Both the position numbers and the translations under genes were made by a program. Source: Sulfurisphaera tokodaii str. 7 (lineage in GTDB: Archaea; Thermoproteota; Thermoprotei_A; Sulfolobales; Sulfolobaceae). From it: a stretch of DNA of 64,000 bases. Where the stretch lies: NCBI RefSeq assembly GCF_000011205.1, contig NC_003106.2, positions 1,626,001 to 1,690,000 of the forward strand, read 5' to 3'. The notes under the pieces were generated by a model. It had not been told where the DNA came from and ran no database searches. It saw nothing but the letters and a program-made list of their open reading frames with translations. Positions 16,959 to 26,960 of this stretch are shown here, piece by piece (position 1 is the first letter of the stretch; each line of letters starts with the position of its first letter).

Positions 16959-19900
16959 ATGTTTGATGGACTAGCTAAATTTATCGTAAAAAGATGGTAT
17001 ATAGTAATAATTATTTGGATTGTGTTAATTATATTAGCAACACCCCTTTCTTCTCTTTTCTTAAAATCTGTAAGCTATCAAGTCGCGATTTCAGTACCAG
17101 GCAGTACATCAGCTAAAGCTGAGAATATTGTTTCAAACTACTTTAAGCTTCTAGGAGCTTCAGGCTCTAATGGAGTTTTAATAATAGAGGGTAATGTTAG
17201 TCAATATTCCTCATTTTTAGCTAATCTAACATCTTACGGCAATATCTCTATTTATGATTTCTATACAATAGAAAAAGGTATACTTAACACCACCCTTAAC
17301 AAATTATACCCAGAGGTAGATAATTTATCTAACATACTTCTGAACATAAGTAAAAGTGAAAGTAACACTTCAGCAAAACTCTCCAATGAATATTCTAATC
17401 TAACTTCTGAAATAAATAAGCTAGAAGAATTACATAATGGAACACTAGAAGTTGAGAACGAGTTTTTGAACGTCAGTGAAACAATAAATTCAACTGCGCT
17501 AAAGATTGAACAACTTCATAACGCATTACAAGAAAACTATACTGCGTTTACTAAGATTCATAACGGAGAAATTGAAACAAATCAAACTATCTACAATCTG
17601 TCAAAGTTTTTGTTCGTCCCAGTATCATATTTCCTAGAAGTTTGGGAGGAAGTCTATAATCAAACGCATAACGTCACTTTCGCTAATCAAATTGCTTATG
17701 AAAAAGTATATCCGCAATTACCACAAGAAGAAAAACCATACTTCTCTTTATTTTACACATATTGGAGCAATAATGAAATAACACCGTTTAACATATATTT
17801 AGTTGCAGATGAGTCAGTATATGAAGCTTCAGAACATTTCTTTAACACAACACAGTTTGAGTTTGTTTCATTTGTATTACACTACATTAACATAACAAAC
17901 TTCAATAATATTTCAGTAATAGAAGAGGCAACAATAAGTTATTTCAATTATACTTATCATATACCTCTTGAACTTACAAAATTACTTCTTACACAATCTC
18001 CATTTCAAGTCCTTATCTCGGTTTATGAGGAAGAAACGGGACTTCCAGCAACTTTTCTTGAAGAAGTGTTTAACTCTACTAACTTTAATGAGATAGCTTT
18101 ACAGCAAATAATTAGTAAAGTTAATTCAACTACAGAAAGGCAATTTATACAGTGCGTCTATGAGAATATTTCTAAAACCCCAGTACAATTTGCAGTAAAT
18201 TATATTTCACTACATTATAATGTGAGCAAAGAAGTCGTATATACTATTTTATCTTTTAACAATACTGAAGATTACATAAATTATGTATCTGGTATAGCCT
18301 CAAATAAGACAAATCTACCTCAATGGTTCTTCATACAATTAATTAAATATGACAATGTGAGTAATCTCACAGCCTATCTATTCTCTTCACATTTAACTAA
18401 ACTTTCCGCTCTTTTACAAAAGAGTAACCTTACTACTTTAGAACTTGCATATATGTTACAAACTAATGTGAGCGTAAGAGATTTAGCAGTAAAATTGATA
18501 GTTAATTATGCTAATTTCACACCGATTCTAACTGTTAACAAAAGTGAGCTAATTAATGTGGTATTAAGCAACGAGAGTGTTGAACAACTCATAGCCTCTA
18601 ACACTTTCCCTATAGAGCCAATAAGTAACATAACCGACAATTTATATTCTTCAAACCTCTTCTTAGTCTTTATGAAGGGAAACTTTACTTATCAAGAAGC
18701 AATTAATTTCCAAAAATATATTCAAACAAAAATGGGATTAAAAACTTATCTGACTGGAGGGGAACCAATTAGTCATCAGTTAAAGAACGTCGCTTCAAAT
18801 GCATATTCCATAGCAATTCCTGTGGGTATTATTCTAGCAATTATTCTTGCTGGGATCTACTTTAGGTCTTTTGTTGCTGCAATAATGCCCTTAACTATTT
18901 ACATTTCAGCATATTTAGTTGCTTCAGTCTTTCTATGGTTAGTTGTAATAAAAATTCTCAATATTACAGTGAACTTCCTAACACCTAGCGAAGTACTATT
19001 ATTAGCTCTAGGTTTAGGCACAGATTATGTGGTATTTATAGCAGCAAGATATATTGAAGAGAGAAGAAAGAAAAAGAGTAAGGAGGAAGCTGTTTATGAG
19101 GCTGTTAAATGGGGTGGAAGAGCAGTAACGATAACTGCACTAATAGTTATGCTGTCCTTTTTATTTATCTATATATACAAAATACCATTTTTCTCAGATA
19201 CAGCAATTTCTGATATGTTGGCTGTTGTAATTGTGTGGTTATCAGCAATAACCTTATTCCCAGCTATACTGAGGGGTGCTGGAGATAAGCTTTTCTTCCC
19301 TAGGAAATTCACAGAAAGTGAGAGTAAAAGAGTAACAATAAAAAGACCATCACTTTATGCTGGAATAATTTCAGCCATAGTGGTCATTTCAGTAGTTATA
19401 GCTTTGTTCACTCCACTAACACTAAATGTTTTAGCTTTACTACCGCCTTCTCAAGCAACACAAGGGGTTACGATATTAAGCAATAGGTTTACTTCAGCTA
19501 ATATATTTCCTATTTATGTGGTTATTCCATACAACGGTACTTTTAATCAAACAGCATATAATTACGCAATGAGTATATATAAAGAGTTGTATAGTATACC
19601 CGGAGTTACGGCGGTACAATCCCCCGTTTCGCCATATGGAGGAATAGTTAATTATAGTGAACTTGGAGAGTATAATTATACTCAGTATTTCTCCCATGGC
19701 TATATGCTGTTCGTAGTAAATCAAAAATACCAACCATTCTCTAATCAAGCATTTCAAATTGTTCAGCAAATAGAAAAGATTATAAAGAACGGTTATGTTG
19801 GTGGAGGACCCGTAGATGCTTTTAACATTTATAACTTCGTTAAGACTAACTTCTTCATTATAGTAGGAGAAATAGCTGTCACAATGTTTATCCTATTGCT

Positions 19901-20369
19901 TATTATGACTAGGTCTTTAGCTGTTTCTGGAGTAATAATTTACACAATACTATCAGCTGTAGCAATAACTTTAGCTCTAGAAAGGTTAATATTTACTAAT
20001 GTTCTTGGCTACTCGATATTTGCTGTAGTGCCTATTTTCTTAGTTTCAATTATCATAGGTATAGGAATGGACTATAATATTTTCTTAATAGCTAGAGTTC
20101 ATGAAGAATTAGAAAAAGGAAATAACATGGAGACTGCAGTTGAAATTTCTGTTAGTAATTTAAGGTTAACAATAGCTTTTCTAGGCTTAATTTTTGCTGG
20201 TACATTAGGTTCATTAATGTTAGTAAAGGCTTCAATTTTGCAAGAATTAGGATTCGCATTTGCTGTAGCAGCTATACTGGAAACTACTGTACTATGGAGC
20301 TATTTAAGTCCCTCGTTATTGCTTATCCTTTACAGAAGATTTAAGATAAGGCCTAAGCTAATAGTATAA
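16959..20369 (+). CDS. MMPL/RND-family membrane transporter, large
   Basis: The chosen ATG at 16959 gives 1136 residues ([18 protein letters not shown]); an ATT-rich leader upstream to 16920 is unlikely. The layout is two repeats, each with one helix, a large external domain and a bundle. The second-repeat signatures [16 protein letters not shown] and [16 protein letters not shown] are the MMPL/RND inner-helix motif with Asp in the proton path. The first external domain, about 550 residues, has dozens of N-glycosylation sequons. Likely exports lipids or other hydrophobic molecules by proton-motive force; a second, smaller homologue is at 49310. Confidence 0.85.
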   Translation: MFDGLAKFIVKRWYIVIIIWIVLIILATPLSSLFLKSVSYQVAISVPGSTSAKAENIVSNYFKLLGASGSNGVLIIEGNVSQYSSFLANLTSYGNISIYDFYTIEKGILNTTLNKLYPEVDNLSNILLNISKSESNTSAKLSNEYSNLTSEINKLEELHNGTLEVENEFLNVSETINSTALKIEQLHNALQENYTAFTKIHNGEIETNQTIYNLSKFLFVPVSYFLEVWEEVYNQTHNVTFANQIAYEKVYPQLPQEEKPYFSLFYTYWSNNEITPFNIYLVADESVYEASEHFFNTTQFEFVSFVLHYINITNFNNISVIEEATISYFNYTYHIPLELTKLLLTQSPFQVLISVYEEETGLPATFLEEVFNSTNFNEIALQQIISKVNSTTERQFIQCVYENISKTPVQFAVNYISLHYNVSKEVVYTILSFNNTEDYINYVSGIASNKTNLPQWFFIQLIKYDNVSNLTAYLFSSHLTKLSALLQKSNLTTLELAYMLQTNVSVRDLAVKLIVNYANFTPILTVNKSELINVVLSNESVEQLIASNTFPIEPISNITDNLYSSNLFLVFMKGNFTYQEAINFQKYIQTKMGLKTYLTGGEPISHQLKNVASNAYSIAIPVGIILAIILAGIYFRSFVAAIMPLTIYISAYLVASVFLWLVVIKILNITVNFLTPSEVLLLALGLGTDYVVFIAARYIEERRKKKSKEEAVYEAVKWGGRAVTITALIVMLSFLFIYIYKIPFFSDTAISDMLAVVIVWLSAITLFPAILRGAGDKLFFPRKFTESESKRVTIKRPSLYAGIISAIVVISVVIALFTPLTLNVLALLPPSQATQGVTILSNRFTSANIFPIYVVIPYNGTFNQTAYNYAMSIYKELYSIPGVTAVQSPVSPYGGIVNYSELGEYNYTQYFSHGYMLFVVNQKYQPFSNQAFQIVQQIEKIIKNGYVGGGPVDAFNIYNFVKTNFFIIVGEIAVTMFILLLIMTRSLAVSGVIIYTILSAVAITLALERLIFTNVLGYSIFAVVPIFLVSIIIGIGMDYNIFLIARVHEELEKGNNMETAVEISVSNLRLTIAFLGLIFAGTLGSLMLVKASILQELGFAFAVAAILETTVLWSYLSPSLLLILYRRFKIRPKLIV

Positions 20370-20393
20370 AAGCTATATTTTTTATTTCTATAT

Positions 20394-21860
20394 ATGATTA
20401 GAGAGCTTCAAGTAATAATTAAATTAGCACCTAGAGTTCTGAAGCTTAGAGAATTTAGGCAGAGGGAATTTAAGGGAGAAAAAATTGATGAAGAGGAAAT
20501 GAGAAAAGAAGGAAGAAAATTACTTGAAGCGTTTATTTCTTTAGGACCAGCATTTATTAAATTAGGCCAAGTTCTTTCTGTTCATTCTGATGTTCTACCG
20601 GAACCTTATCTAAAGGAATTATCTAAATTACAAGACGAAGTTCCTCCAGCACCATGGGAGGAAGTTGAACCTATACTTAGAGAAGATTTAGGGGAGAAGT
20701 TTAATGAATATGAAATAGAGAAGAAACCAATATCTTCAGCAAGTATAGGTCAAGTTTATTTAGCAAAAGAAAAAAAGTCCGGCAAAATAGTAGTGATTAA
20801 GGTAAATAGGCCTAGAATTAAGGAAATCGCAGAAAGAGATGTAAAAGTTATCCAGAATTTATTACCTTTAACAAAGTATCTATTTGATGAGTCCTTTTAT
20901 GAAAGTTTAAGGGCAATAGTGAATGACTTTAGTAAGAGAATATTTGAAGAAATGGATTTTACTAAAGAAGCATTCTACATGAAAAAAATTAAAGAGGAGC
21001 TTGAAGAATTTCCCGATGTTATTGTGCCAGAATCATATTATGCGACTAAACGAGTACTTATCATGGAATATTTAAAAGGGTATAAAGTCACTTCTCCAGA
21101 GGCTAAAAAGATTGTAAAGCCCGATTATTTAGCATACAGGGTATTTAGAACTTTTATGTTATTATTATTAACGAAAGAGTATTTTCATGCTGATCCTCAT
21201 CCTGGGAATTTAGCTGTTGATGAAAAAGGGAATTTAATACTTTACGATTTCGGAATGGTTGGAAGAATGGATAAAGAGACAAGAAATAGACTTTTAAGAG
21301 CTTACGCTGCCCTAATAAGGCTAGACGCAATAGGTTTAGTAAAAGTCCTTGAAGAATTAGGGGCTATTCAGCCTGAAGCAGATAGGGAAATATTAGCAAA
21401 AGGTATAGAGCTATTCTTAAAAACATTTGAGGGAATTTCAGTAGAAACCCTAGAAGTAGAAACTTTCCTTAACGCGGCAAATGAAGTATTTTATCGTTTT
21501 CCACTAAAAATACCAGAAAAGTTAGCAATATATATAAGAATGACATCAGTACTTGGAGGTACTTGCACACAAATAGATCCAGATTTTAATTTCTTTGTAA
21601 ATTTACAGAAGTTAATTGAAGAAGAAGGACTTCAATGGAGTGCCATGTTTGATGATATCAGAAATACGATGGAAGCAGCGATAAAAAAATTTAGATTATC
21701 CTTACTAGAAAAACCTGTAGTGCCCGCTAAGAAGAGTAATAGGGGTAGTATTATAGCCCCTATATTGGTTATTATAGCAATAATTTATTACTTAATGTCT
21801 CACGATGCTATTGTTTCAATATTAATAGGTATATTTGCATTAACTATAAATAGGGTTTAA
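20394..21860 (+). CDS. UbiB/ABC1-family atypical kinase
   Basis: 488 residues. Family motifs are present: FIKLGQVLSVHSDVLPEPY (KxGQ region), SASIGQVYLA (Ala/Ser-rich loop replacing the P-loop), a catalytic HADPHPGN, and LYDFGMVGRM (DFG). Two C-terminal hydrophobic segments would anchor it in the membrane (PILVIIAIIYYLM and following). Family members act in quinone biosynthesis and lipid metabolism with ATPase activity; in Sulfolobales quinone (caldariellaquinone) biosynthesis is plausible. Start 24 bases after the MMPL gene, so co-transcription is possible. Confidence 0.88.
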   Translation: MIRELQVIIKLAPRVLKLREFRQREFKGEKIDEEEMRKEGRKLLEAFISLGPAFIKLGQVLSVHSDVLPEPYLKELSKLQDEVPPAPWEEVEPILREDLGEKFNEYEIEKKPISSASIGQVYLAKEKKSGKIVVIKVNRPRIKEIAERDVKVIQNLLPLTKYLFDESFYESLRAIVNDFSKRIFEEMDFTKEAFYMKKIKEELEEFPDVIVPESYYATKRVLIMEYLKGYKVTSPEAKKIVKPDYLAYRVFRTFMLLLLTKEYFHADPHPGNLAVDEKGNLILYDFGMVGRMDKETRNRLLRAYAALIRLDAIGLVKVLEELGAIQPEADREILAKGIELFLKTFEGISVETLEVETFLNAANEVFYRFPLKIPEKLAIYIRMTSVLGGTCTQIDPDFNFFVNLQKLIEEEGLQWSAMFDDIRNTMEAAIKKFRLSLLEKPVVPAKKSNRGSIIAPILVIIAIIYYLMSHDAIVSILIGIFALTINRV

Positions 21861-21874
21861 AAAAGAAAATTAAG

Positions 21875-22246
21875 TCATTCTATCTTTATAACAGATGTCC
21901 CAGCTATCGGTATCCTAATTGTTAGTACACCATTTTCATATTTCCCAGATATTTCAGCATCTTTGGCAACATTATAGGGTAATCTTATCACTTTTCTAAC
22001 ATATTTTGGCCTTTGAGTTAGGTACTTCACTCCAGGTTCGGTAATTTCCCTTTCTGCTTCTATTATCAATTCGTTTTGTCCACTAACTCTTGCTTTAATT
22101 TTCTCCTTGTTAAAACCAGCTAAATCAGCGACTACTACTAGGTATCCTCCTTCCTCATACATATCAACTGGTGGATAGACTAGCTCATAGAAACCTCTAC
22201 TTAGTTCTTCACTTCTCTTCTGTAATTCTTTTCCTAAATAATACAT
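21875..22246 (-). CDS. hsp20: Small heat-shock protein, Hsp20/alpha-crystallin family
   Basis: 123 residues. The alpha-crystallin domain spans about residues 25-110 (DMYEEGGYLVVVADLAGFNKE, then LIEAEREI, then NGVLTIRIPI). The C-terminal IRIPI is the IxI motif that tethers oligomers. ATP-independent holdase in the cytoplasm. Overlapping promoter faces the AT-rich intergenic region with the MITE. Confidence 0.92.
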   Translation of the reverse strand: MYYLGKELQKRSEELSRGFYELVYPPVDMYEEGGYLVVVADLAGFNKEKIKARVSGQNELIIEAEREITEPGVKYLTQRPKYVRKVIRLPYNVAKDAEISGKYENGVLTIRIPIAGTSVIKIE

Positions 22247-22456
22247 GAATGAAATTCTCCCTCACCTCCTTCTCCTTTTAAGGAAAAACAATATTAATCT
22301 GTATATTGCGTACCATTTGAGTAGTCTTTTCATAAATATTACTATCTCAGACAACATAAAATACTTTATTCCTAATTAATTTCTCGTTGTTCAAAAGTAC
22401 TAATTCAAATTTGAGTGCACATTCAGGAAAATTTTAAAATATTGGCAAAAATCATG
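22247..22456. other. Non-coding region upstream of hsp20
   Basis: Holds the hsp20 promoter region on the minus strand and an AT-rich stretch up to the MITE. A CTCCTTCTC/TCACCTCC run just before the Hsp20 ATG reads GAGGTGAG on the minus strand, a strong Shine-Dalgarno for this lineage, so hsp20 probably has a leader. Nothing else recognised. Confidence 0.5.
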
Positions 22457-22640
22457 TAGCACTTATAGGAAAATCTTTACATTTTTACGTTACGTTAAAC
22501 AAATGTAAGATATATTGTCTTATTAACTGAAAATTCCTTGTGATTAACGAAATAAAGTAAGGAAGTAAATTCAAAGTATTTATTGGTTAATGAGCAAATA
22601 TTATAATTTTTTATGGTGAGGGAATTTCCTTAAACTACTA
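22457..22640. mobile_element. MITE-like element, 184 bp, copy 1
   Basis: Ends are imperfect inverted repeats (TAGCACTTATAGGAAAATCT and, reading in from the other end, TAGTAGTTTAAGGAAATTCC: 14 of 20 match). Flanked by a perfect 6-bp target duplication ATCATG at 22451-22456 and 22641-22646. A second copy of identical length at 62450-62633 has its own duplication. No protein-coding capacity. Length resembles the S. solfataricus SM2 element related to ISC1217 (from memory). Confidence 0.9.
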
Positions 22641-22887
22641 ATCATGCTTTGGAATGTTAATAAAATTTATGATTTAATTTAATTTATAATTTCTCAATAT
22701 TTATTTAATTTAATAATTCAAAAAATCTCGCTAATTAAAAATTATGTAATGATTAAGTTTGAAATTGCATATCTTATAGGTGAAGCATAGAATTGTAAGG
22801 AATATGGAATTGTTAGAGCTAATAGATAAATGTAACGTGAAAAATTAATAAGCAAATATTTTTATTTCGTCCCAAAAACTACAATAT
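22641..22887. other. AT-rich intergenic region
   Basis: About 250 bases between the MITE and the LutA-like gene. It includes a very T/A-rich section (TTTAATTTAATTTATAATTT). A TATA-like TTTTTATTTC lies about 25 bases before the ATG at 22888. No small gene seen. Confidence 0.45.
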
Positions 22888-23751
22888 ATGCTGGGAAAAT
22901 TAATTTATGATAATTTACAAAAATATTCTTTTCCCTATCCTATTGATAAAAAGATATGCGCTGGCTGGGCGAAAGATTTACCTAGTAAAGGGGAAACAAT
23001 ACTTTATACTTCTTGCATGTACCAAACAGCATCTTTAAGTGAGGTCTATTCGAAGTTCATACCATATGCTGAAAAGCTATCATCCTTATCCTTTTTAGGT
23101 AGATTTATTAAGCCTAGCAAAGATGAGATAGAAAGAGCTTACAGAATTTTGAACAAAATAGCTCAACTTCTTAAAAGAAATGGGTTAAATTTCGCATATC
23201 TTTATGAAGAAGAGCCGTATAGTGGAGCCATACTTCTTGAATTAGGTTATTTAGACGAATTCGGTCAATACGCGAAAAGTGTATATAACTTTTTCAAGAA
23301 CAAGGGAATAAAAAGAATAATAACAGTCGATCCTCATACTCATAATGCGCTTTCAAGGTATAATGAATTCGTAGAGCACTTTGATTTAGAGATAGTCAGT
23401 TACCTAGAACTTGTAAAAGATGTAAAAGGAGTAAACAAGGAAGAAAATTTCGTAATTCACGATTCTTGTCTTTACTCTCGCTTCCTTAATTTAAGAGATG
23501 CATATAGAGATTTAATTAGAAAAGCTGGTATAAAGATTGTGGAGGACGAGTTAATTACTGGCATAGATACTTCATTCTGTTGCGGTTCACCTATAAAGCC
23601 AATTAATCCAGATTTAAGTGATAAAATTGCTAAAGCTAGGGTAGAACAGTTGTCTAAGCTTAGTAAGAATATTATTGTAGTTTGCCCAATGTGCTATGCT
23701 AACCTTTCAAAGTACGGTAATGTAAAAGATTGGATTGAGGTGGTTGAATGA
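22888..23751 (+). CDS. lutA: LutA/LldE-like iron-sulfur (CCG-domain) protein
   Basis: 287 residues. A TSCMYQ motif near the N-terminus and SFCCGSP...[10 protein letters not shown] near the C-terminus make one complete CCG cysteine-rich domain of the heterodisulfide-reductase D / lactate-utilisation type, plus a degenerate first one. Transfers electrons from an oxidoreductase to quinones or related carriers. Overlaps the next gene by four bases (ATGA), the classical lutA-lutB arrangement. No lactate dehydrogenase or lutC gene is in the window; the substrate may differ. Confidence 0.72.
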   Translation: MLGKLIYDNLQKYSFPYPIDKKICAGWAKDLPSKGETILYTSCMYQTASLSEVYSKFIPYAEKLSSLSFLGRFIKPSKDEIERAYRILNKIAQLLKRNGLNFAYLYEEEPYSGAILLELGYLDEFGQYAKSVYNFFKNKGIKRIITVDPHTHNALSRYNEFVEHFDLEIVSYLELVKDVKGVNKEENFVIHDSCLYSRFLNLRDAYRDLIRKAGIKIVEDELITGIDTSFCCGSPIKPINPDLSDKIAKARVEQLSKLSKNIIVVCPMCYANLSKYGNVKDWIEVVE

Positions 23752-24899
23752 GTCAAGATTGGGAAATCGCAATACAAAGGACAATAAATAATAATGTACC
23801 GAGAGTTCACAGAATACTTGAAAATCATAAATATATTCTAGATCTTGCTAAGAAACTCAGAGAAGCTAAAATGAGAGTTTTGTCTGATTTAGAAACTTAT
23901 GTAGAACAAACGTTAGAGTCTGTGAAAAGAACTGGTGGTAATGCTTATTTTGTTAATAATGCTGAAGAAGCTAAGGAGATTGTAGGAAAGATAGTTGGAA
24001 AAGGAAAGATAGTTGTGTTTGGAAAATCAATGGTTGCGTATGAATCGGGAATTAGAAAATATTTGCAACAACTGGGAAATGAGGTTTGGGAAACAGATTT
24101 AGGAGAGTTTTTAATTCAGTTAGCTGATGAACCACCTTCACATATTATTGCTCCAGCCGTTCATATGACAAAAGAGAGGGTTGCAAAACTGCTTAAAGAG
24201 AAGTTGGGCTTTGATGTTTCAGAGAGTTCTTCTCATGAGGAGCTTGTGCAAAAGGTTAGGGAATTTTTAAGAAATAAGTTTTTGTCAGCTAATGTTGGAA
24301 TAACTGGTGCAAATGCAGTTGCAGCAGATGTAGGTTCCATAGTTCTTGTTGAAAATGAGGGAAACATTAGAATGAGTACAGTAGTCCCACCAGTTCATAT
24401 AGCAATTGTTGGTGTCGAAAAAATAGTTCCCACTCTTGAAGACGCTTTAATTGAGGCTTTAGTTCAAGCAGCTTATGCTGGTTTATATCCCCCAACGTAT
24501 ATTAACGTTACTTCTGGTCCCAGCTCCACTGGAGATATTGAGATGAAAAGAGTTAGCCCTGCACATGGCCCTAAAGAGTTTCACCTTATTTTAGTAGATA
24601 ACGGTAGGTTAAAGGCAAGTAAGGATCCAATTCTAAGGGAAGCCCTACTCTGTATTAGATGCGGAAGATGTCATCTTCACTGTCCAATCTATAGAATTTT
24701 AGACGGGAACTGGGGAGATGCTCCTTATAGTGGACCGATGGGTGCTATGTGGTCTTATATTATTTATAATGATTACAAACCGGCTCTATACTGCACTCAC
24801 TCAGGTAATTGTAAGGAAGTATGTCCAATGAAAATAAATATTCCTAGAGTTTTAGAGTATATAAAATATATGGGTAATAAACAAAGAAGTGATAAGTAA
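23748..24899 (+). CDS. lutB: LutB-like LUD-domain iron-sulfur protein
   Basis: 383 residues. N-terminal LUD domain ([19 protein letters not shown] near residue 200) and C-terminal ferredoxin-like domain. The first cluster motif is [12 protein letters not shown], complete. The second reads [12 protein letters not shown]: the second Cys is Ser, so this cluster has three Cys. Works with LutA to pass electrons from an organic acid (lactate-like) to the respiratory chain. Ends 32 bases before the DUF973 gene, which has its own promoter. Confidence 0.72.
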   Translation: MSQDWEIAIQRTINNNVPRVHRILENHKYILDLAKKLREAKMRVLSDLETYVEQTLESVKRTGGNAYFVNNAEEAKEIVGKIVGKGKIVVFGKSMVAYESGIRKYLQQLGNEVWETDLGEFLIQLADEPPSHIIAPAVHMTKERVAKLLKEKLGFDVSESSSHEELVQKVREFLRNKFLSANVGITGANAVAADVGSIVLVENEGNIRMSTVVPPVHIAIVGVEKIVPTLEDALIEALVQAAYAGLYPPTYINVTSGPSSTGDIEMKRVSPAHGPKEFHLILVDNGRLKASKDPILREALLCIRCGRCHLHCPIYRILDGNWGDAPYSGPMGAMWSYIIYNDYKPALYCTHSGNCKEVCPMKINIPRVLEYIKYMGNKQRSDK

Positions 24900-24930
24900 G
24901 TTTTTAATCTCTCTAAGTAAAGTATGAATA

Positions 24931-25776
24931 ATGTCTGTAAATCTCGACGTAAATGCGTTAAATAAGCTAAAAGATGCTTCGCTGTGGTTTATAATAGCAA
25001 CTCTTATTGGGTTTATTGGGGTAGTAACGGTTTTTTCTGAGGTTATTTCCATTGTAGCTTTCATAATATTACTGTTTGTAGCGATTCCTAAGCTAAAAGA
25101 TGCCTTTAACCTATTTTTACAAACTGGTAAAGATGTTAGGAATGGTATAACCGGAGCTAATATACTACCGTGGGGATATATTATAATCTTTTTAGGTGGT
25201 ATTATAGGTATTGTAGGGTTATTCTCTATAAGTCCTATTCTAGCTATATTTGGAACTATACTAGTAGTTTTAGGTGTCCTACTAGAATTTATTGGTGGTT
25301 TATTAATTGGACTTTCTATATATAACTTAGGTAGATTTTATCAATCCGATTTAATGTGGATTGGTGGAATTCTAATAATTATCCCTGGGATTAATTTTGT
25401 TGGATGGATATTGACGTATATTAGTATAGATGATGTTTTGAAAAGACTTTCACCATCTCCAATAGGACCTACTCCCGCTGTACCCACACCGAGTGTTTCA
25501 GTTTATCAAGTAGGTACTGGAAGTTTATCTGCTGACGGTAAGGCTTCTCTTGTCTTATATTCCTCTACGCAATTACAGATCCAGTCGGCTTCTATAGATA
25601 ATACATTAATTTCAGTAAGTTGGGATAAAATAACTCCATATATTCTGAATCCTGGTAATAATACCGTTACAATACAATTTCCACCATTAACAGGTTTTAT
25701 TAGGGGAAGTGTTTACTCAGTTACGTTAGTATTAAGTAATGGCCAAACTGTAAAAGTATTCTTGACTTTTACTTAA
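24931..25776 (+). CDS. DUF973 family membrane protein with pilin-like C-terminal domain
   Basis: 281 residues. About five membrane helices in residues 1-175 (GLSIYNLGRFYQSD is in the conserved region), which is the Sulfolobales-specific DUF973 family of unknown function. A Pro-rich linker (PSPIGPTPAVPTPSVS) joins a beta domain: NPGNNTVTIQFPPL and RGSVYSVTLVLSNGQTVKV. This tail strongly resembles the beta domain of the pilin-like protein at 2834. Topology would put the tail outside the cell. Start ATG at 24931, no Shine-Dalgarno. Confidence 0.75.
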   Translation: MSVNLDVNALNKLKDASLWFIIATLIGFIGVVTVFSEVISIVAFIILLFVAIPKLKDAFNLFLQTGKDVRNGITGANILPWGYIIIFLGGIIGIVGLFSISPILAIFGTILVVLGVLLEFIGGLLIGLSIYNLGRFYQSDLMWIGGILIIIPGINFVGWILTYISIDDVLKRLSPSPIGPTPAVPTPSVSVYQVGTGSLSADGKASLVLYSSTQLQIQSASIDNTLISVSWDKITPYILNPGNNTVTIQFPPLTGFIRGSVYSVTLVLSNGQTVKVFLTFT

Positions 25777-25814
25777 CGTTAAAATTTTTTATTAACATAG
25801 TCCACGATTATCAT

Positions 25815-26960
25815 ATGAGCTCTTCTGCAATTAAATATCTCAGTTTAGGTATGCTAATTATTATCTTATCTTTACCTCTTGCAGTTATTATCTGGTATAT
25901 ATCCTTACTTTTTGGAATCACACCGCCCATGAACGTGACAATTAATGGATTTCTCCTATCAATATTTTCTCCAATGATTTTAAGCGGAGCTTTTTTAGGT
26001 ATTATTAATATGGCGTCTTTTTATAGAATTAGAATAGGTTTAAGAGTATTAAATTTAGATCATAACACTACATTAGGTGCTTTACTAAATGTTATTGCTT
26101 CAATCTTTTTATTTACTGGCAATTTATTAGTCTTATTATCTGCATTGGTTTCAGTTATTAATATAATTACTATATTAGCCTGGATTTCAGCTGAAATATT
26201 AACTCTAATATTCTATATTAGTGGCAATATATTTTTAGGAATAGGGTTAATGAGATTAGGAGAGCTAATGAAGAATTCTACGTTAAAAAACGGAGGAATG
26301 CTAATAACTTCTGTAGTTTTATCGTATTTTGGATATATAATAGCCTATTTAGGTTTAAGGAAGATAAGTTCACAACAAATTGCTCATTATTTTCCGCTCA
26401 TGTCAAATATAAGGGCCCCTTCAACTAAAAATGTTCTCTCAAGTAAAATAAAAACTCAAGGAAATGAGGAACTAACTATAACCCATCCCATCTACTATAA
26501 GGAAACTGTTAAGGTACATAGGTTACAGTCACAAGAGACTAGAAGTGTACAGCAACAGCCATATCAAACGCAAAAGATTCCATCTCCACAACCGACAAAA
26601 CAAGTATTACCCTCTACCTTATCCCAATCATACACGCCAACATCGATGCCTCAATCACAGACTACTTTTGTAATTAACGGAAACGGAATATTGAAGTCTG
26701 ATGGCACAGTATACCTTAATATTTATGTCTCTCAGCCTTGCGTAATTTCTTCAGTAAAAATAGAAAATTTACCGTATTCTCCATTGTCTATACAGCCTCA
26801 AAGCTTACAGATAGGAAACAACCAAGTTTTGATAAAATTCGATAAAGTAGCTTTATTAGGGTTATTAAAAGGAAAAGAGTATAAACTTTACCTTACTTTA
26901 AGAACCTATAATATATATTACCCAGATCAGGTAATAAAAATAAAATACGAAACTACTTAA
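25815..26960 (+). CDS. DUF973 family membrane protein with pilin-like C-terminal domain, long form
   Basis: 381 residues. Helices up to about residue 185 resemble the neighbour at 24931. A low-complexity Gln/Pro/Ser-rich linker of about 95 residues (QQQPYQTQKIPSPQPTKQVL) follows, then the same beta domain (NGILKSDGTVYLNIYVSQ, IGNNQVLIKFDKV, KGKEYKLYLTLRT). The pair looks like a tandem duplication with linker expansion. Its 3' end abuts, by four bases, the convergent beta-propeller gene. Function unknown. Confidence 0.72.
   Translation: MSSSAIKYLSLGMLIIILSLPLAVIIWYISLLFGITPPMNVTINGFLLSIFSPMILSGAFLGIINMASFYRIRIGLRVLNLDHNTTLGALLNVIASIFLFTGNLLVLLSALVSVINIITILAWISAEILTLIFYISGNIFLGIGLMRLGELMKNSTLKNGGMLITSVVLSYFGYIIAYLGLRKISSQQIAHYFPLMSNIRAPSTKNVLSSKIKTQGNEELTITHPIYYKETVKVHRLQSQETRSVQQQPYQTQKIPSPQPTKQVLPSTLSQSYTPTSMPQSQTTFVINGNGILKSDGTVYLNIYVSQPCVISSVKIENLPYSPLSIQPQSLQIGNNQVLIKFDKVALLGLLKGKEYKLYLTLRTYNIYYPDQVIKIKYETT

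Noticed and set aside
19494-19769. Minus-strand frame inside the MMPL gene
   Set aside because: Shadow of the large gene; no homology, no promoter.
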